64,000 bases of DNA. It comes from Metridium senile. Its lineage: Eukaryota > Cnidaria > Anthozoa > Actiniaria > Metridiidae. This document shows positions 22,588 through 34,517 of the stretch, piece after piece (position 1 is the first letter of the stretch; every line of letters begins with the position of its first letter). The notes below the pieces were generated by a model that worked only from the letters and a program-made list of their open reading frames with translations, did no database searches and was not told the DNA's origin. The DNA is taken from assembly GCA_949775045.1 (NCBI GenBank), contig OX459097.1, forward strand, positions 2,081,598 to 2,145,597, written 5' to 3'. Both the position numbers and the translations under genes were made by a program.

Positions 22588-23017
22588 ATGGAAATCTTAC
22601 GTGCGCATGTCCTGTTGTTACTACTCGTGAGTGTCGTCAGCGATCACGTGGATCATCAATCAGTACTCTCTCGTCCTCGTCCCAGGCTTCTACATAACGC
22701 CAGAGCACTAAATGCTCGTCTGCGTGTAAAAAAGAGCATCAAACAGTCCTCCTTTTATCATCGAGTACCTCAAAGACCAACCAGGATGTCTGCCACCAGC
22801 ACCAAATCAATTAAAATATAACACTTCCTATGGATGCGAGGCATACTATTTCAGTTCACCTCGGAGTCATTTCATTATGGAAAAGGTTTGTCTAAAGATG
22901 GCCGGCCATGGACTGTGCATACAAAAGTTCCAGGATGTTAATTTGGGGGAAAAAAAGTATGGCAAACAGTTGCATGTATATCGGGCTTACCGTACAAGCA
23001 TAACACCGATAATATAA
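22588..23017 (+). pseudogene. Possible small secreted-precursor gene with one frameshift
   Basis: An ATG in a good context (GCCATGG) about 25 bases after a TATATAAA box opens a 77-codon frame. It starts with a classic signal peptide: MEILRAH, a Leu/Val core, then VVSDH. A basic Arg-rich region follows. Near 22,728-22,733 the frame crosses a run of six A, beyond which a second frame stays open to 23,015 and looks more protein-like, with four Cys (in contexts PGCLPP, YGCEAYY, KVCLKM, HGLCIQ) and a dibasic-type junction. This pattern fits a secreted Cys-containing peptide precursor broken by a one-base indel, or a short sequencing error in a homopolymer. Family and function are unknown; a chance ORF cannot be excluded. 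Confidence 0.3.
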
Positions 23018-23190
23018 CACTGTTATCGAGGTTTAGCCTTAGCAATGGAGAAATACGAGTTAAATATAAAGTTCATTGAAATATTTTGTGTAAATACGCT
23101 ATATATGAAATCATGCACATTAGATAGTTTCATCAGCTGCACGACTTTTACATATTAAAAATAAACCATATTTGTAATTTTGTCTAAATA

Positions 23191-23591
23191 CGGATACGTT
23201 TACACGGTACCGGACGAATTTTTGAGCGGTCAAAAAATCGTCCTGGACATGCTGTTCACACGGAACCGAACAATAGTTTCGTTCTGTTCAGACGAGACCA
23301 TCAGAACCGGGCAACTATAAGTTTTGTCAGTGGTTTTAACATTTGCCCATGCGTACTGGGCTGTTTACGGCTACGTGTACACGGTACCGGACGAATATTT
23401 GACCGGTCAAACTATTTACACGGTACCGGTCAATTTTTTGACCGGGCCGGTCAAAAAATCGTCCTCGAATTTGCAGGTCGAATATTTGACCGGTTATTGC
23501 ACGTTTAGCGCGGTCCCGTGTGAACGGAACCCGTAAGCGGGTGTTTATATGACCGGTCAAAAATTTGACCGGTACCGTGTAAACGTAGCCA
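23191..23591. mobile_element. MITE with TACGTTTACACGGTACCGG ends, TA target
   Basis: Terminal repeats GATACGTTTACACGGTACCG and its inverse CGGTACCGTGTAAACGTA flank a body made of reiterated GGTCAAA..TTTGACC motifs. TA dinucleotides flank both ends. The uninterrupted sister sequence (CTAAATTAAGTAACTG, about 21,945) shows the empty site. Confidence 0.82.
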
Positions 23592-23667
23592 TAGATAACT
23601 GTTTAATTAAAAACCTAAATATAGCTCACTTAATAACTTTATTAAGAAGTATATCAATCATGTTGTT

Positions 23668-23802
23668 ATTACTATCGTTGAAGTGCGACCCCGAAGTTTG
23701 ATGTCTCGTTTGCAAACTAGTATTTTGATTGACGGCCGACAAAATCCTAGTTTGCAAACGAAACATCAAACTTCGGGGTTGTCAGCTTAAACGATATTGG
23801 TA
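23668..23802. mobile_element. Palindromic MITE
   Basis: CCCCGAAGTTTGATGTCTCG and TTTGCAAACTAG are mirrored by CTAGTTTGCAAACGAAAC and CATCAAACTTCGGGG, with outer ACTATCGTT/ACGATATTGGTAGT partial pairing. It is absent at the matching place in the sister sequence (about 22,010). Confidence 0.75.
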
Positions 23803-24278
23803 GTAAATAAGAGAAAAACAATGAAAAGAACTTCATAAAGTACTCATACTTAACCCATGAAACAAATAGTACTGCTAATGTTTCACGGATATATTGAGGG
23901 CCCGGGTGAGGACTCCTGGGTATTGTGATGTTCGTCGTATCTTTGAGGGGTTTTAAAAAAATGAACGATTTGGTATCTTTAACTGTACTGAAATTGAAAT
24001 TTAGAATCTCACCATTACTTTGGTATCTTTAGGGTACGTTAACGACTTGGCCATGCAATATTAAAAATACTACTTTTTTTTATTTATGTGTGGTATCGTT
24101 AAATGTTAAAAATTCGCAAAACCACGCCCATTTATAAAATTTCCGGTATCTTTTAGGGGTATTTTTTTAATTTCGTATTATTACCTGATCTTACAAAGTA
24201 TACTATACCATTGTATATACGACTGCTTTGATGATTAATTATTATTAGTCATTATACATCTGTGACGTAAATTTACCA

Positions 24279-24540
24279 TACACCTATTTCAATTAACGTT
24301 GTCCATCTGGAATGGTTGATCTGAGACCGATAGGAATTGTGGGAGCTCGTTAAACTGCAAATACACTATTATAATCACGCTTGAATATTAATGTTTACTT
24401 CTGAAATATTATTATCCATAATTCAGCACCATTCAAGTGTGATTAAAACAATGTATTTGGAATTTAATGAGCTCCCACAATTCCTATCGGTCTCAGATCA
24501 ACCATTCCAGATGGACAACGTTAATTGAAATAGGTGTATA
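24279..24540. mobile_element. MITE of the TACACCTA-ended family
   Basis: ATACACCTATTTCAATTAAC and GTTGTCCATCTGGAATGGTT at the left are mirrored exactly at the right end, and GATCTGAGACCGATAGGAAT continues the stem. Arms are about 100 bp with a short AT-rich loop. Confidence 0.85.
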
Positions 24541-24744
24541 AGGTATCGTTTGCGGGCAAATATTAAGAGGTTATTAACCGAGCGTGTACTCATTGCTTGT
24601 ATTTTGCCTCGCCCCGTGGCTCGGCAAAATACGTAGGCAGCTCGCAAAATATCAGCCCGTAATACCCATGAAAATATCTAATAAGTGGTATATATCTGTG
24701 ACGTGAATGAGAAATTCGCATACGATTCGCGATTGAGCACGACA

Positions 24745-24880
24745 AACCAATCACCACAGGAAGCCCAACCGCGAACTCAAAGAATAACAAAATACTTTTT
24801 TAAGGTTCTCGAAGGGAGGGAGACTTTTCGATGGAAAAAACTCCTTACATCGACTAGTTGGGCTCCCTGTGGGTGGGTAC
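24745..24880. mobile_element. MITE of the AGGAAGCCCAA family
   Basis: ACCAATCACCACAGGAAGCC at the left is mirrored by TTGGGCTCCCTGTGGGTGGG at the right. The element at 38,673-38,770 has the same ends. Confidence 0.65.
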
Positions 24881-26289
24881 CGCATAAAAACATAAAAAGA
24901 AAAAAAAACATGGCTATGTTAATGAAAATGCATTGGGCCCATCCTTTTTCGATATCCTAAAAGATACTAAATTACTGATTAATACCCCTACAAGATACGC
25001 CTAGCATACCTAATACTTTTACTCCTGAGTCCCTCCCCCCCTGGTATTTGATAGTGACCGAATAGTTGATAAATAAGAACTAGTATTCCACATCACCAGT
25101 AACAATTATTTTATTTCATGAATATAGTGTTTGTACTTTATAAGTGCATAAAAATATGAACACCTTGCATGTACATTTGTTGATGTGTTAATGTGATGAT
25201 GACCTGTCAATATCGTTTTATAAAAATATTTCATGGAAAACCTTCAAACCAGACTTTTATGGCTAGCTTAGCTATGTTGCGGGTTCCCTGTGTAAGGTTA
25301 GGTCACGATTCTAGCCCAGGCTCTAACTTCCACAGCTTCTCGGAACCTGGAATGGAAGGCGGAAGAGTCCATTGGTGATTTCAGATCATACTTCTAGGAC
25401 TTTGTGAAATATTGATTCGTGCATATAGTTGTTGTATAAATTACGAGAACTATAATGACTTTTTTGAAGTTTTAAAATGTTTGATAGACCAACCTAAACA
25501 CAAACTCTCTCAACTGTAGTTCTCTCAAGTGTGAAGAACTTCGAAGAATATAAACTCGACACCTTTATTGGTGATTTCAGAGTAAACTCCTGATTGCTGT
25601 TTGCTAAGAGGTAAGATTTTTTGAAATATTGATTTGGGCATGAAAGTTTTAAAATGTTTGATTGATCAACCCCCGCAGTTATTAATTAATTAAGTTTGTC
25701 CCCACACATCAACCCCAAAACAGCCGAAGGACCGCTGAGGCCTACTTTCAAAGTCCGTTTTCTCGGCTTTTTCTTCAAATGAAAACATATTTTTCGGGTC
25801 TAAACTATGGTTTGATGTTTCGTCTGACTAGAAAAAGCAAAATATTTCTTTAGGATGCACAAATTACAAAAAAAAAATATTAAAATTGATCGAGACTACT
25901 CTATGCGTGACACGAAAAGCTGAGATTATAGGGCTTAGAAAATCCCAATTTTCTCAAATGTGGCACCTATCCCCGATATAAAATAGCATTCTATCTTAAG
26001 ATGAGATGCTATTCAGTAGTTCTGTGCAATAAAATTTGTGGCACATTGCATTTCTATAAATAATTTGACGAATCCCAAAGTTGTACATTTTGACAGATAT
26101 TTCCTTGCGTGACACGGCAAGTCTGGAACACAATTTTTTTGCTCAGATTTTTAAATATTGGGTCGAGTCACCTTAAAAGGTGACTCGACCCAATATTTTT
26201 GCATGAGCACTTTCTAACTATGAACCTCATATAATTAAAGAGATTGATTCAGATTTCATATCCTCTATACCACAGATGTTACATATAAA

Positions 26290-26585
26290 CCTATTTCAAT
26301 AATCGTAGTCGCAGGCAAAGGTACAGTCTACACTCTGAAGCCGGCAAAGAATGTCGGTAACATAAACATAAATTGTTGGTTTATTACTCGTTTTTTCAAT
26401 AAATATTTGTTTCATCATCTACTACTGCAACAGCTAGTTGCTGGTCATATAACACAAACACGCACAAGCAAAAAAAATGCTATGAATAAATGGAGAAGAG
26501 AAGAAAATACCGACATCCTTTGCAGGCTTCAGAGTGTGGACTGTAGCTTTGATTGCGACAACGATTTTTGAAATAGGTGTAGACT
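26290..26585. mobile_element. MITE, AACCTATTTCAAT ends, complete copy
   Basis: GTCGCAGGCAAAGGTACAGT and CTACACTCTGAAGCC near the left pair with GGCTTCAGAGTGTGGACTGT and GATTGCGAC near the right, with outer CCTATTTCAA/TTGAAATAGG ends related to the TACACCTA family. Confidence 0.7.
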
Positions 26586-28742
26586 AAAGTGCAATATGAT
26601 ATACAACTGTTTTAACTCAAAATCAAATTTTGTCCTTCAACCGCATTTTGAAAGGGAAATGCTTAATTATGCCTATACCTTGAGTGTTTGTCTTCCTTTG
26701 AAATCTAAGATGAATTTGGAGATATTGAGGGATATAGAATTAAGAGTGTAATTTTATGTGTAAACTAAACACTTGACTTCCCAAAGCCAAAATGACTACT
26801 TCTAAAGTATCTATTTACAAAAAACATTCCTAAATTTATTGTTATATATCCCTATTACATGCTTGAAAAATTACAATTTGGTTGAAGGATAAAATTTGAT
26901 TCTGAGTTAAAACAGTTATGATGTCATTACCAGGTGATATGCAATCTGATCTCCTCAAAAAATATCATATTTTACTATTGTACTTTAGTCTATATGTAAC
27001 ATATGTGGTATAGAGGATAAGAAATCTGAATCAAAGGTTGAGAGTGCTCATGCAAAAACATTGGTTCAAGTCACCTTAATTAATAGTCTGTAAAAGTAAA
27101 AGTAATTAAAATAATAGTTACAACTTTACATACAAATGTTATGTATGTCATCATGATAGGTAATATAATGAAATTTGTAACACCGTAAAAAATGTTGACT
27201 TAAGGTGGAACCCAACTAATTCAGAGCGAATTTTGTACAATTTTATTCTCTCTCGCTTCGCCAAACTAGAGCGTCAATTTAACTGGATTTTTCATATTTT
27301 GTACTTTGATTATCCTAGATTCTAACAGTATACTCTATTTTTCGATTTTCTAAGAGGTTAGCCAACTGCGGCCGATAATCAAACACTGGTATTTTTAGTT
27401 TTTGGCTTTTTTCTCCTCATTCTCGGGAACAATTTTCTGAAATTACTACAATGTTTGCATTGAAAAAGATTTCCCTATGTCAAAGTCGGTTGTCTAAAAA
27501 CATTGACATGTAAGATAATATTTATATTTAGAAAATCCGAGGTCGTTTTATAATCTTTAAACATGATTCTTATATAAACTTAAGGTGAAAAAAATCTTGA
27601 TGGCTTTTAAGCAGTGGCACTCTCTCTAAGAACGGTCCGGTGACTTCATCTTTGGAAAATAGTTTTCCTTTATTTTTTGTGTGTTGAAAGGCATTTGGGT
27701 ATAAGTCTCCAATGTGGATTTTTTTTTTGAAAAAAAATTTGAGTCGATTTCGAACTTGAATTTTTGCACTTTTTAGAGTAGCACTGTGTCAAAACAACAA
27801 AGTTTTTCAAAATTTCGAACAAACTTCCAAGATAACATATATTTCGAGTACTCTCTGGCATAAAATCAGAGCATTTCACTAAAATGTGAATAAATACCAT
27901 GAATATATATGGACCAAGGTTTTTAGCTATTTCTTTAGAACCAAAAATGAACGAAATTCGATAAATAAAATCTCAAAAGTGGGACCTAAAAACAAACTTA
28001 AAACTACTTGAATGTCGAGTTATACTTTTTTTCACAATATATAAAATAATATTCGCGGGTATCTTTCTACAATTAATGCAAGTAAAGATTTCCCGAAGCA
28101 ACCGATCAATGATTTTTGCATAATTTACACTAATTAACGCCTAACTTCACAGACGCTAAAATCAACACAAAAATCATCTAAATATATATATTTTTTAATA
28201 AAATAGGCTAAAGTTAACTGGGAAATACATATCCTAGAGGCACTATTAAAATTGTCATGCATTTTGTCGAGTTTATTTGTTTTTGATTATTGAAGCGTTT
28301 TCAATCAAATTGATAGCTAAAGTGACTGTCACGCAATTCAACTTGTATGCTTTCAAAAAAATATTATTCATTTGACAAAAATATTCCTATTCCAAAATTA
28401 ACTTTGAATGCATGAGACGCATTCATTAATGCTTATATATGATTATGAGGATACGATGGATAGACGGTATGAATGAATTTATGAATGAAGGAATGAATGA
28501 AAGAATATAAGAATAAATGAAAGAATGAATGAAAAAAGAGCTGACTTTTATTGACTTTTATTAATGGCCTGATTTACATCTTTTGCTTCAACTTTTTACT
28601 TTAAAATACAGTTTAGCATCTAAGAGCGAGAAATGAAATAATGCACATAACACCCGGGGAAATGTAGAGTGAATCCGGCTTGTATTCATTTACCCTCCCC
28701 AGGACGTAACGACAACATTTGGCCCTACTTACGTCAGTTATA

Positions 28743-29913
28743 AATGAAATGAAATGAAATGAAATGAAATGAAATGAAATGAAATGAAATGAAATGAAAT
28801 GAAATGAAATGAAATGAAATGAAATGAAATGAAATGAAATGAAATGAAATGAAATGAAATGAAATGAAATGAAATGAAATGAAATGAAATGAAATGAAAT
28901 GAAATGAAATGAAATGAAATGAAATGAAATGAAATGAAATGAAATGAAATGAAATGAAATGAAATGAAATGAAATGAAATGAAATGAAATGAAATGAAAT
29001 GAAATGAAATGAAATGAAATGAAATGAAATGAAATGAAATGAAATGAAATGAAATGAAATGAAATGAAATGAAATGAAATGAAATGAAATGAAATGAAAT
29101 GAAATGAAATGAAATGAAATGAAATGAAATGAAATGAAATGAAATGAAATGAAATGAAATGAAATGAAATGAAATGAAATGAAATGAAATGAAATGAAAT
29201 GAAATGAAATGAAATGAAATGAAATGAAATGAAATGAAATGAAATGAAATGAAATGAAATGAAATGAAATGAAATGAAATGAAATGAAATGAAATGAAAT
29301 GAAATGAAATGAAATGAAATGAAATGAAATGAAATGAAATGAAATGAAATGAAATGAAATGAAATGAAATGAAATGAAATGAAATGAAATGAAATGAAAT
29401 GAAATGAAATGAAATGAAATGAAATGAAATGAAATGAAATGAAATGAAATGAAATGAAATGAAATGAAATGAAATGAAATGAAATGAAATGAAATGAAAT
29501 GAAATGAAATGAAATGAAATGAAATGAAATGAAATGAAATGAAATGAAATGAAATGAAATGAAATGAAATGAAATGAAATGAAATGAAATGAAATGAAAT
29601 GAAATGAAATGAAATGAAATGAAATGAAATGAAATGAAATGAAATGAAATGAAATGAAATGAAATGAAATGAAATGAAATGAAATGAAATGAAATGAAAT
29701 GAAATGAAATGAAATGAAATGAAATGAAATGAAATGAAATGAAATGAAATGAAATGAAATGAAATGAAATGAAATGAAATGAAATGAAATGAAATGAAAT
29801 GAAATGAAATGAAATGAAATGAAATGAAATGAAATGAAATGAAATGAAATGAAATGAAATGAAATGAAATGAAATGAAATGAAATGAAATGAAATGAAAT
29901 GAAATGAAATGAA
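28743..29913 (+). repeat. (GAAAT)n pentanucleotide satellite, about 1.17 kb
   Basis: About 234 units of GAAAT run with no interruption that I can see. The complementary strand is (ATTTC)n and reads as an open frame encoding repeated ISFHF; that is not a gene. The tract is the longest simple repeat in the window and sits inside the 4 kb foldback beside a LINE-like 3' flank. Confidence 0.98.
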
Positions 29914-30200
29914 TCACTTTTTTAACGTCTCAATCGTTCTAGCTGGACACGTGTGCCTTACTCAGACACACACTCACTACCTACTAGGTTAATTATTTTG
30001 CACACAATTCAACTCACATTTTGCGGAGGGAGGAAAACCGGATAACCCGGAGAAAAACCCTTGTGGCATAGGAGAGAAGAACACATCAAACAAACTCAAC
30101 TCACATATGATCCATGCTCGAGCCGGGACTAGAACCTGGACCACAGTGGTGAAAGGCCAGCACTCCCGCTAGGAAACCCATGCCACCCATAGACGCATGC
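29914..30200 (+). mobile_element. LINE/SINE-like 3' segment with GGAGGAAAACCGG module
   Basis: The first 100 bases resemble the inverse of 11,440-11,560, the 3' flank of the LINE fragment (TTTTTTAACGTCTCAATC, TCTAGCTGGA). Next come GGAGGGAGGAAAACCGGATA and CCCGGAGAAAAACCC, a module I know from dispersed repeats in marine invertebrates, and a GAGCCGGGACTAGAACC block resembling a Pol III B-box region. Confidence 0.5.
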
Positions 30201-32358
30201 GTCTTACACATTACCTCCTGGCTGCAACTGAAGTAACGTTAATTTATCTTTTTTACTGACATGATAAAGGAATGTGCGTAATTTTCAATTTTATTATAAA
30301 AAACTTCGCGTTAGACCAGTTTGTTGCGAAATATTGAAAATTGCGCTTTAACTTCACGTAACATACCAAGTAATCGAAGTAGTTTATTTCAATGGAAGAC
30401 TCGAAAATACGAGGCACAATAATCCTTCTTCAATATGCGCGTGATAAAGGATATCAAAAGCTAGCCGATTTATCATTTTCGAGAGATACTTCGTGATTTA
30501 AGCAAAAACTATATATAGCTATTTCAAGATAACTTCAAATAAAGTAATTATATCTTAATGCGTTTGTTAGAACAAATAAAGTTCAACAGAAATCAATTGT
30601 AATCTTGATGTCACGCATGTCACGTTAGCCATTTACAAATATAGTATAAAAAAAAATTATACAAATTTATTCTAATTATAAACCAAAAGACATGCTCTTT
30701 GATTTATAAAATTAAATTCTGGATAAACAATATATTTATTTGTCATTAAAAGGAATAATGTCAATAAAAGGAATAATTAATGTTTTGAAAGTATACAAGT
30801 TGCGTGACAGTCACTTTGTCTATCAGTTTGATTGAATACGCTTCAATAGTCTAAAACAAATCAACTGCACATGCTATTCAACAAAATGCATGACAATCTT
30901 AATAGTATCTCTAGGATATGTATTTCCCAGTTAACGTTAGCCTATTTTATTAAAAAAATATATATATTTAGATGATTTTTGTGTTGATTTTAGCGTCTGT
31001 GAAGTTAGGCGTTGTAAATTATGCAAAAATCATTGATCGGTTGCTTCGGGAAATCTTTACTTGCATTAATTTTAGAAAGATACCCGCAAGTATTATTTTA
31101 TATATTGTGAAAATAAGTATAACTCGAGACATTCAAGTAGTTTTAAGTTTGTTTTTAGGTCCCACTTTTGAGATTTTATTTATCAAATTTCGTTCATTTT
31201 TGGTTCTCAAGAAATAGCTTTAAACCATGGTCCATATATATTCATGGATTTATTCACATTTTAGTGAAATGCTCTGATTTTATGCCAGAGAGTACTCGAA
31301 ATATATGTTATCTTGGAAGTTTGTTCGAAATTTTGAAAAACTTTGTTGTTTTGACACAGTGCTACTCTAAAAAGTGCAAAAATTCAAGTTCGAAATTGAC
31401 TCAAATTAGCGACGACACGGGCAAAATGTGTTTGGTCGTGTAGCGAAGCCAAAAAAATTTTTTTTTGGCCACATTGGAGACTTATACCCAAATGCCTTTG
31501 AACACACAAAAAATAAAGGAAAACTATTTTCCAAAGATGAAGTCACTGGACCGTTCTTAGAGAGAGTGCCACTTAAAACTTTTACCGGTATTTATTTTAA
31601 CTGAGCTGTTTTATGAGGTTATATAATTGTGCATGATACAAATAAGATTTACCATGATGCATGTTTTATCCTAAATGTGCTAAATAGCGTTGATCTTTTT
31701 AATATTTTAAAAGTCTTAATTGATATCTAAAGAGAATAAAGACTTATTAATAATTAACAGTAATATTTGTCTTTCTTCGTAAATAATCCATATTTCAATA
31801 CAAGGCTGTCTTTGTCAGACTACTTTCGTCATGAATTATTAATGACCTTAGAAATGAAAATTACAAGGCTGCAGATTGTTAAATTTTTACCAAGTTAAGT
31901 TTGCACCAAGTCTTTTTGATTTATGAATAAACTTGTATTTATTCTGAGAACTAGACTGATTACCATTATATACGGGTGCAGGTGGTTATGCAATATTACT
32001 AAAACAATTATTTGAGGACAGTTTTAACCTTGAAAAGAATATAGTGCCAAACAAATATCATGCAAAGCATTACAAAAAAATCCTGCAACGCCTCGAGGGC
32101 AAAATAAAATACTACACCAAAATATCCCCCCCCCCCCCCCCCCCCCTCATCACACACCCTAAATTTTGAATATATTTAATATCTAATGGCCTAACCCTTA
32201 AGATCTGGGACAACCAGTTTGGTGGTCACTTTATAAGAACTCTCTGAAACTACATGGGACTTACAACATCATTGATATGTGGACACATGTAGAGGTTTAC
32301 TACATTGATTTGGCTTCATCGGCCAGTAATTAAAAAAAATAATTATATACTTCAAATA

Positions 32359-32532
32359 TACACCTAATTGCAATAACATTGTCATACAAAAAAGAAAATT
32401 ACAAAATAGGAATTAATTAAAAGACAAAAGAAGAAGTTTGATCAGCTTAGGTAATATCTGCTTTTGTCTTTTAATTAATTCCTATTTTGTAATTTTCTTT
32501 TTTATATGACAATGTTATTGCAATTAGGTGTA
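32359..32532. mobile_element. Perfect palindromic MITE, TACACCTAATTG ends
   Basis: TACACCTAATTGCAATAACA and GAAAATTACAAAATAGGAAT with TTAATTAAAAGACAAAAG are mirrored around a 25-base loop to CAATTAGGTGTA. TA flanks both ends. Confidence 0.85.
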
Positions 32533-32825
32533 TATAGGAAGAGATATATAGACAGAAAATCAAAGTCGCCTTCCATTCAAATAGCTACTACGTCTGAATA
32601 GAGATGTCATTATTTATTTTAATTTATTTCATTTAACCGTGGGGTTCAATTCCCACCAAGGGCATATGATATTTTTCTCATGTATCTGTATTTTATTTTA
32701 TTTACTTTATTTTATATATTTAGTGCTTCTTTATATTCCTTTCTATTTTCCTTCCTTGTTTCTCCCCTTTGTTTATTTGTTCATTCGTATATTTTGTCAT
32801 TCATCCACTCATTTATTCTTTCATT

Positions 32826-33455
32826 CAGGGATTCTGGCATTATGCGGAGGAAAAATCAAAATTATGCGGAATTTTTTCGGAAGATTATGCGGAAGAAACG
32901 ATAAATTATGCGGAAAATTATGCGGGATGACGTAATCGCTTAAAACTTAAAATAAAACTAATTCAATTACTTTAGCTCTCCTATTTCGGTTCTTTTTTAC
33001 ACATAAATGTCATATCATTCGTTTTTTATCAATAATTCAAACTAATAACAACACTATAACCAAAAGAACTAACGATTTCCGTTAATTAAACGTTCCGCCA
33101 TCTTGGAAAACCGCCATCTTGGAAAACCGCCAAACAGCATGGGGCCTGGGCCGAGATACAGGAAGCCCAATACTATAGAAATAAAAACAAAATGGCGTCG
33201 CTTCGACGGCTGGTTTGTAAGCCGTGAAAATGAACAAATTGTACTTCGTACGACTGTAACAAAACGGCAAAAAACTATTCAAGCAAGCAAGGGAGATAAC
33301 TAATATATATCTATTGTTTTATCTATTTAATTTGTTTCATTGGTGCATTTTTGGTGCTTTTATCTATTTTTTTTTTTTTTGGCAAATTATGCGGGATTAT
33401 GCGGAAAGTAGTCAATTATGCGGGTCCGCACCTCCGCATAATGCCAGAATCCCTG
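32826..33455. mobile_element. CAGGG-ended element inserted before gene C
   Basis: CAGGGATTCTGGCATTATGC and its inverse GCATAATGCCAGAATCCCTG bound the element, each followed by reiterated AATTATGCGG. TTCATT flanks both ends. The sister flank (TTCATTCAGTTCGATA, about 13,848) lacks it. CAG-CTG ends suggest a hAT-type origin. A short ORF and two copies of GCCATCTTGGAAAACCGCCA lie inside; I see no transposase. Confidence 0.75.
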
Positions 33456-33814
33456 TTCATTCATTTCTATATTTTCCTAAAGGCGCTGTTACACTGCAAT
33501 TTGTCGGCAGTTTGTCTCGCATTGCTGTTAAAACAAGTTTCGATTCTGTAGAATTGCACAGTGTAACAATTTGTTTGTTACAGACAGCATTGCACAAAGT
33601 AGAGTTCAGTTCATCTTTTTTCGACTCGGCAAACCAGCAACTTTCAAGCGTTGCGAGACAAGTTGTAACAGTGCCTTAACTTGATATCCTAACTTGTCTC
33701 CCGGGTTCAAGGTTGAGTGTATTTTGTGAAAAGAGATTCTTGGATATTTCTAAGTTATAATGACATTACAACAATCACATATACGCATTACAAATTAATG
33801 TATTCTCATTTCAG

Positions 33815-34517
33815 ATTACTGGCATGTCATACTTTGGCAAGATCCCACCCAAACCTGATGGAACTGAAGGATATGCATCAATAACCCTGACTCTTAAAGA
33901 ACCAGATGATAGAATAGAAACCATTGCTTGTTTTATTAAGAATGATGAGCAATTACAAGAGTTGCAATTTTCAAATGAATCTGAAAAATATGTTAAAACA
34001 CACGAAGACCAAAAGACCAATTTTTTCCTATATTTTTATTGTTCTGAAGTAAATTTGTCAAATCGTTTAGTCAAATCTGAAATAGTAGCTCACCGCTTTA
34101 CTAAGCCAACAAAAGACAAAAACTGTATAATTGACAACAAATTGGAAACACAACCGTTTTTCTTGAGGGATAATCATGTGTTTTTGCCTGCATTCCATAA
34201 AGATTTGAAAACAGTAGAATTTGATTTTTTTTTATCAACTTATAGTAGTGCCGTCACTATGAAAAATCTTTCAGCTGGAGAATATAGAGGAGTGCAAAAC
34301 AGTAATGTACCAGACAGAGTAAAATATTATAGTTTGTCAGTGTCAAGCAGTAATAATACATTGCATATCACAAATCAGCCTAAATATAAGGTTTTCCAAA
34401 ACTTGGTTGATGGTCCACTACTCCTGCTTGAGAAAGCCAGTTGGAGACTGATTGGGTGGTATAAGAAAGCCCCAGAAGGAGACCGAATTACTGTTTCTCA
34501 TTTAGGAGGAGCACAAG
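33815..34517 (+). CDS. Gene C exon 1: unrecognised N-terminal domain
   Basis: The layout is that of gene B exon 1: TTTCAG acceptor, ATG nine bases later (33,824), GTGAGA donor, phase 1; 231 codons. It shares DGTEGYASITLTLK, IETIACFIKND, TKPTKDKNC, LETQPFFLRDNHVFLPA, YRGVQNSN and NLVDGPLLL with gene B, while the loops around residues 45-65, 125-145 and 175-190 differ in length and sequence. Strong conservation of a core between two proteins with different tails argues for a conserved function of this module. Confidence 0.76.

Larger units (their letters stand above)
23030..23900 (+). repeat. Second copy of a roughly 300-bp dispersed sequence, interrupted twice
   Basis: It matches 21,790-22,095 (shared AAAGTTCATTGAAAT, GTGTAAATACGCTATATATG, TTTGTAATTTTGTCTAAA, TGTTTAATTAAAAA). 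Two insertions split it: 23,191-23,591 and about 23,668-23,802. The intact copy supplies both empty sites. Confidence 0.8.
20845..25262. other. Spacer between gene B and the gene C flank, built largely of small mobile elements
   Basis: It holds, in order, a MITE (20,949-21,146), a 140-bp tandem repeat (21,246-21,640), two copies of a roughly 300-bp sequence (21,790-22,095; 23,030-23,900, the second interrupted twice), a MITE (22,097-22,362), a possible broken secreted-peptide gene (22,588-23,017), more MITEs (23,191-23,591; 23,668-23,802; 24,279-24,540; 24,745-24,880) and short unique DNA. Confidence 0.6.
27611..31572. mobile_element. 4 kb foldback element flanked by TTAA
   Basis: The ends GTGGCACTCTCTCTAAGAAC and the inverse GTTCTTAGAGAGAGTGCCAC begin arms of about 0.8 kb (27,611-28,400 and 30,740-31,572). 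TTAA occurs at 27,607-27,610 and 31,573-31,576, and the sister flank (GGCTTTTAAAACTTTT, about 12,920) is the empty site with a single TTAA. TTAA duplication is the signature of piggyBac-type transposition, but the ends are not the classical ones and no transposase is visible, so it is presumably mobilised in trans. It carries the (GAAAT)n tract and a LINE-like 3' segment. Confidence 0.82.
25263..33814 (+). repeat. Segmental duplication, copy 2 (5' flank of gene C)
   Basis: Collinear with 7,660-14,208. Differences are discrete insertions. This copy retains the uninterrupted GATCGAGACTACTCTATGCG junction and both arms of a MITE (26,290-26,585) whose left arm is missing in copy 1. It has gained the 27,611-31,572 foldback and the 32,826-33,455 element. 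A poly-C run lies at 32,126-32,146. No host coding exon was found in it. Confidence 0.8.

Noticed and set aside
28613..29917. 434-codon minus-strand ORF of repeated ISFHF
   Set aside because: It is the translation of the (GAAAT)n repeat, whose five-base period keeps frames open. No protein signal.
33103..33303. 66-codon ORF in the CAGGG-ended element
   Set aside because: Short, made partly from a duplicated GCCATCTTGGAAAACC motif and lacking any domain signal.
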